A stretch of 64,000 nucleotides of DNA. Source: Ruegeria sediminis (GTDB lineage Bacteria > Pseudomonadota > Alphaproteobacteria > Rhodobacterales > Rhodobacteraceae). Positions 62,429 through 64,000 of this stretch are shown here, piece by piece. The DNA lies in assembly GCF_005938215.1 (NCBI RefSeq), contig NZ_VCPD01000002.1, positions 62,001-126,000 on the forward strand, read 5' to 3'. Position 1 is the first letter of the stretch, and each line of letters opens with the position of its first letter. Below the pieces are notes generated by a model that saw nothing but the letters and a program-made list of their open reading frames with translations, did not search any database and was not told the DNA's origin. The position numbers and the translations under genes are program-made.

Positions 62429-62549
62429 GCCGAAACAAAGCCCCGGATTGTCCGGGGTCGCGTCGAGTTTCCGCGGCATTCAATGGTCGAGGGTATTCGC
62501 CGACATGGTGGCTTCTCTGGGCGGCAGGTAGGAGAAAGAGGCATTGAGC

Positions 62550-62732
62550 ATGATCATCACCACGACACCCAGCATGGAGGGGCGCAAGATAGTCGAGTGC
62601 CGGGGCATCGTCGTAGGCGAAGCGATCAGGTTGGACGATGGCGTCGCTCTGGCGCAGTCGGATGCCACAAAAAATATTCCGGCGTGGATGTACGCCGAAG
62701 CAGACACACCGGCCGCGGACATGCGCGCCTGA
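62550..62732 (+). CDS. Short YbjQ-like (DUF74) protein or remnant, sufB-sufC interval
   Basis: 60 residues from the ATG at 62550, preceded by GAGG at 8 nt. The first 25 (IITTTPSMEGRKIVECRGIVVGEA) match the N-terminus of the pentameric YbjQ/DUF74 family, normally about 105 residues. After the GEAI position the family continues MGANIF..., but this protein turns to IRLDDGVALAQSD and ends at residue 60. The 323-bp interval between sufB and sufC holds only this ORF. It is either a degenerate fragment in the operon or a reshaped short protein; sufC follows 19 nt later. Confidence 0.5.
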   Translation: MIITTTPSMEGRKIVECRGIVVGEAIRLDDGVALAQSDATKNIPAWMYAEADTPAADMRA

Positions 62733-62751
62733 AACGAGAGACGAGGAAATC

Positions 62752-63507
62752 ATGCTTGAAATCAAGAACTTGCACGTGAAACTTGAAGAGGAAGACAAGG
62801 AGATCCTCAAAGGGGTCGACCTGTCTGTCGAGGCAGGCAAAGTGCATGCCATCATGGGGCCGAATGGCTCGGGCAAGTCGACGCTCAGCTACGTTCTGTC
62901 CGGACGCGACGGATATGAAGTGACCGAAGGATCGGCCACACTGGGCGGCAAGGATCTGCTGGAACTGGAACCTGAAGAGCGCGCCGCCGCCGGCCTTTTC
63001 CTGGCCTTCCAGTATCCGGTCGAAATCCCCGGCGTCGGCAACATGACATTCATGCGGACGGCGGTGAACGCGCAGCGAAAGGCGCGCGGCGAAGAGGAAC
63101 TGTCGGCCGCCGAGTTCCTGAAACTTGTGCGCGCCAAGGCCAAGACCCTGCAGATCGACGCCGACATGCTCAAACGCCCGGTCAACGTCGGATTCTCAGG
63201 TGGCGAGAAGAAGCGCAACGAAATCCTCCAGATGGCCATGCTGGAGCCGAAGATGTGCATTCTGGATGAAACCGACTCGGGTCTTGACGTGGATGCGATG
63301 AAACTGGTGTCCGACGGCGTCAACGCGCTGCGGGACCAAGGGCGCGGGTTCCTTGTCATTACTCACTATCAGCGCCTGCTCGACCACATCAAACCTGATG
63401 TCGTGCACATCATGGCGGATGGGCGGATCGTAAAGTCCGGCGGTCCCGAACTGGCGCTGGAAGTCGAACACAACGGCTATGCCGATATTCTTGCCGAGGT
63501 GAACTGA
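62752..63507 (+). CDS. sufC: Fe-S assembly ATPase SufC
   Basis: 251 residues from the ATG at 62752, behind GAGGAA. Walker A GPNGSGKSTL, the signature region FSGGEKKRNEI (SufC form) and Walker B CILDETDSGLD are intact, with the H-loop THYQRLL. It is the soluble ABC ATPase that drives the SufBCD scaffold. Its stop overlaps the sufD ATG. Confidence 0.97.
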   Translation: MLEIKNLHVKLEEEDKEILKGVDLSVEAGKVHAIMGPNGSGKSTLSYVLSGRDGYEVTEGSATLGGKDLLELEPEERAAAGLFLAFQYPVEIPGVGNMTFMRTAVNAQRKARGEEELSAAEFLKLVRAKAKTLQIDADMLKRPVNVGFSGGEKKRNEILQMAMLEPKMCILDETDSGLDVDAMKLVSDGVNALRDQGRGFLVITHYQRLLDHIKPDVVHIMADGRIVKSGGPELALEVEHNGYADILAEVN

Positions 63508-64000
63508 TGGCCCTGCCGGAAGTGAAGCAAAGCGCAACCGAAGCCCGGCTGGCCTCGCTGAGCCTGCCGACCGCCGGCTGCACCAGAGACGCGCGCGAGG
63601 CTGCGTTGGCCCGCTTGCGGGAAATGGGCTTGCCCAACCGGCGGGACGAGTATTGGAAGTACACCCGTCCCGACACGTTAGTACAACCCGAAGCCCCCAA
63701 AGCCGCGCTTTTCACCGCCGACGAGCCCATGATGTTCGACGGGATAGATCGGCTGAAGATCGTGTTCATCGACGGTGTGTTCAGCCCCGAGGCGTCGGAC
63801 GACCTGAGTCTCGAAGGCGTCCAGATCGAGCGGCTCGAGGATATCTGCTGCAAGGATATCCATTGGGCCAAGGAGTTGTACGGCGTTCTTGAAGCGGGCG
63901 GGCAGCAGCCCGTCGCGCGCCCTCTGGCGGCTCTCAACACGGCCTTCGCCTCGGATGGCGTGGCGATACATGTCACCGGAAAGCCGTCCAAACCCATCAG
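63507..64000 (+). CDS. sufD: Fe-S assembly protein SufD, 3'-truncated by window edge
   Basis: The ATG at 63507 overlaps the sufC stop. About 164 residues are in the window: MALPEVKQSATEARLASLSLP and then GLPNRRDEYWKYTRPDTL, the SufD N-terminal signature, with an acidic linker EDICCKDIHWAKE. SufD pairs with SufB to accept iron. The gene continues beyond the window; sufS and other suf genes would be expected downstream. Confidence 0.92.
   Translation, partial: MALPEVKQSATEARLASLSLPTAGCTRDAREAALARLREMGLPNRRDEYWKYTRPDTLVQPEAPKAALFTADEPMMFDGIDRLKIVFIDGVFSPEASDDLSLEGVQIERLEDICCKDIHWAKELYGVLEAGGQQPVARPLAALNTAFASDGVAIHVTGKPSKPI

Overview
This window is a high-GC alphaproteobacterial chromosome segment, most likely from the Rhodobacterales (Roseobacter group). 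The support is a glpD-glpSTPQUV-glpK glycerol locus of the rhizobial/roseobacter type, TAXI-TRAP transport, a CckA hybrid kinase with a CtrA-type box upstream, a recA gene with the alphaproteobacterial SOS box (GAAC-N7-GAAC), an Irr-type palindrome in front of an iscR-suf operon, and a short IscR that lacks the usual cysteine cluster. No phage, plasmid, integrase, transposase or CRISPR array was seen. The assignment comes from gene content and motifs read by eye; no database search was run.

Layout. 1-1.4 kb: the end of an M24 metallopeptidase gene and an Asp/Glu-racemase/maleate-isomerase-like gene. 1.4-1.9 kb: a gene-poor scar holding a 21-bp copy of the 3' end of tRNA-Asn and a broken LacI-family fragment. 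1.9-13.3 kb (minus strand): glpD, two ABC ATPases, two permeases, a small membrane protein, a binding protein, glpK, a class I fructose-1,6-bisphosphatase and an iron-type alcohol dehydrogenase. The DeoR/GlpR repressor is divergent (13.5-14.3 kb). tRNA-Asn closes this block at 14.5 kb. 14.6-21.3 kb: an outer-membrane barrel, UDP-galactopyranose mutase, and a TAXI-TRAP transporter with a UspA protein. 21.3-31.4 kb: a LolD/FtsX/AttH export-type cassette, a K+ channel, cardiolipin synthase, a periplasmic HAD phosphatase, a sulfatase and an AI-2E-type permease. 31.6-36.6 kb: a BrkB-like membrane protein, an octaheme cytochrome c with C-terminal repeats, RlmE and Ppx/GppA.

36.8-43.3 kb: parts of a cobalamin-dependent one-carbon pathway (PF13769-like small protein, methylene-THF reductase-like protein, methyl-THF:corrinoid methyltransferase, and a corrinoid-activating ASKHA/ferredoxin protein). 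PPK2, tRNA-Gly and a SAM methyltransferase lie between them. 43.5-59.1 kb: mostly housekeeping genes (guaB, an RsmB-type methyltransferase, cckA, recA, alaS, typA), plus a LapG-like cysteine protease, a secreted glycine-repeat protein, an SMR pump and an alpha/beta hydrolase. 59.3-64 kb: iscR, a cysteine desulfurase, sufB, a truncated YbjQ-like ORF, sufC and the start of sufD.

How the parts work together. The glp block takes up glycerol, phosphorylates it, oxidises glycerol-3-phosphate to DHAP, and carries its own gluconeogenic FBPase. The suf operon assembles Fe-S clusters under apparent Irr/IscR control. The C1 locus moves methyl groups from an unidentified donor to tetrahydrofolate; its substrate-specific methyltransferase and corrinoid protein must lie outside the window. 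The most interesting signals are the tRNA-end repeat bracketing the glycerol locus, the complementary degeneration of the two glycerol-transporter ATPases, matching arginine-rich C-terminal tails on two C1 proteins, and a perfect CtrA box in front of cckA.
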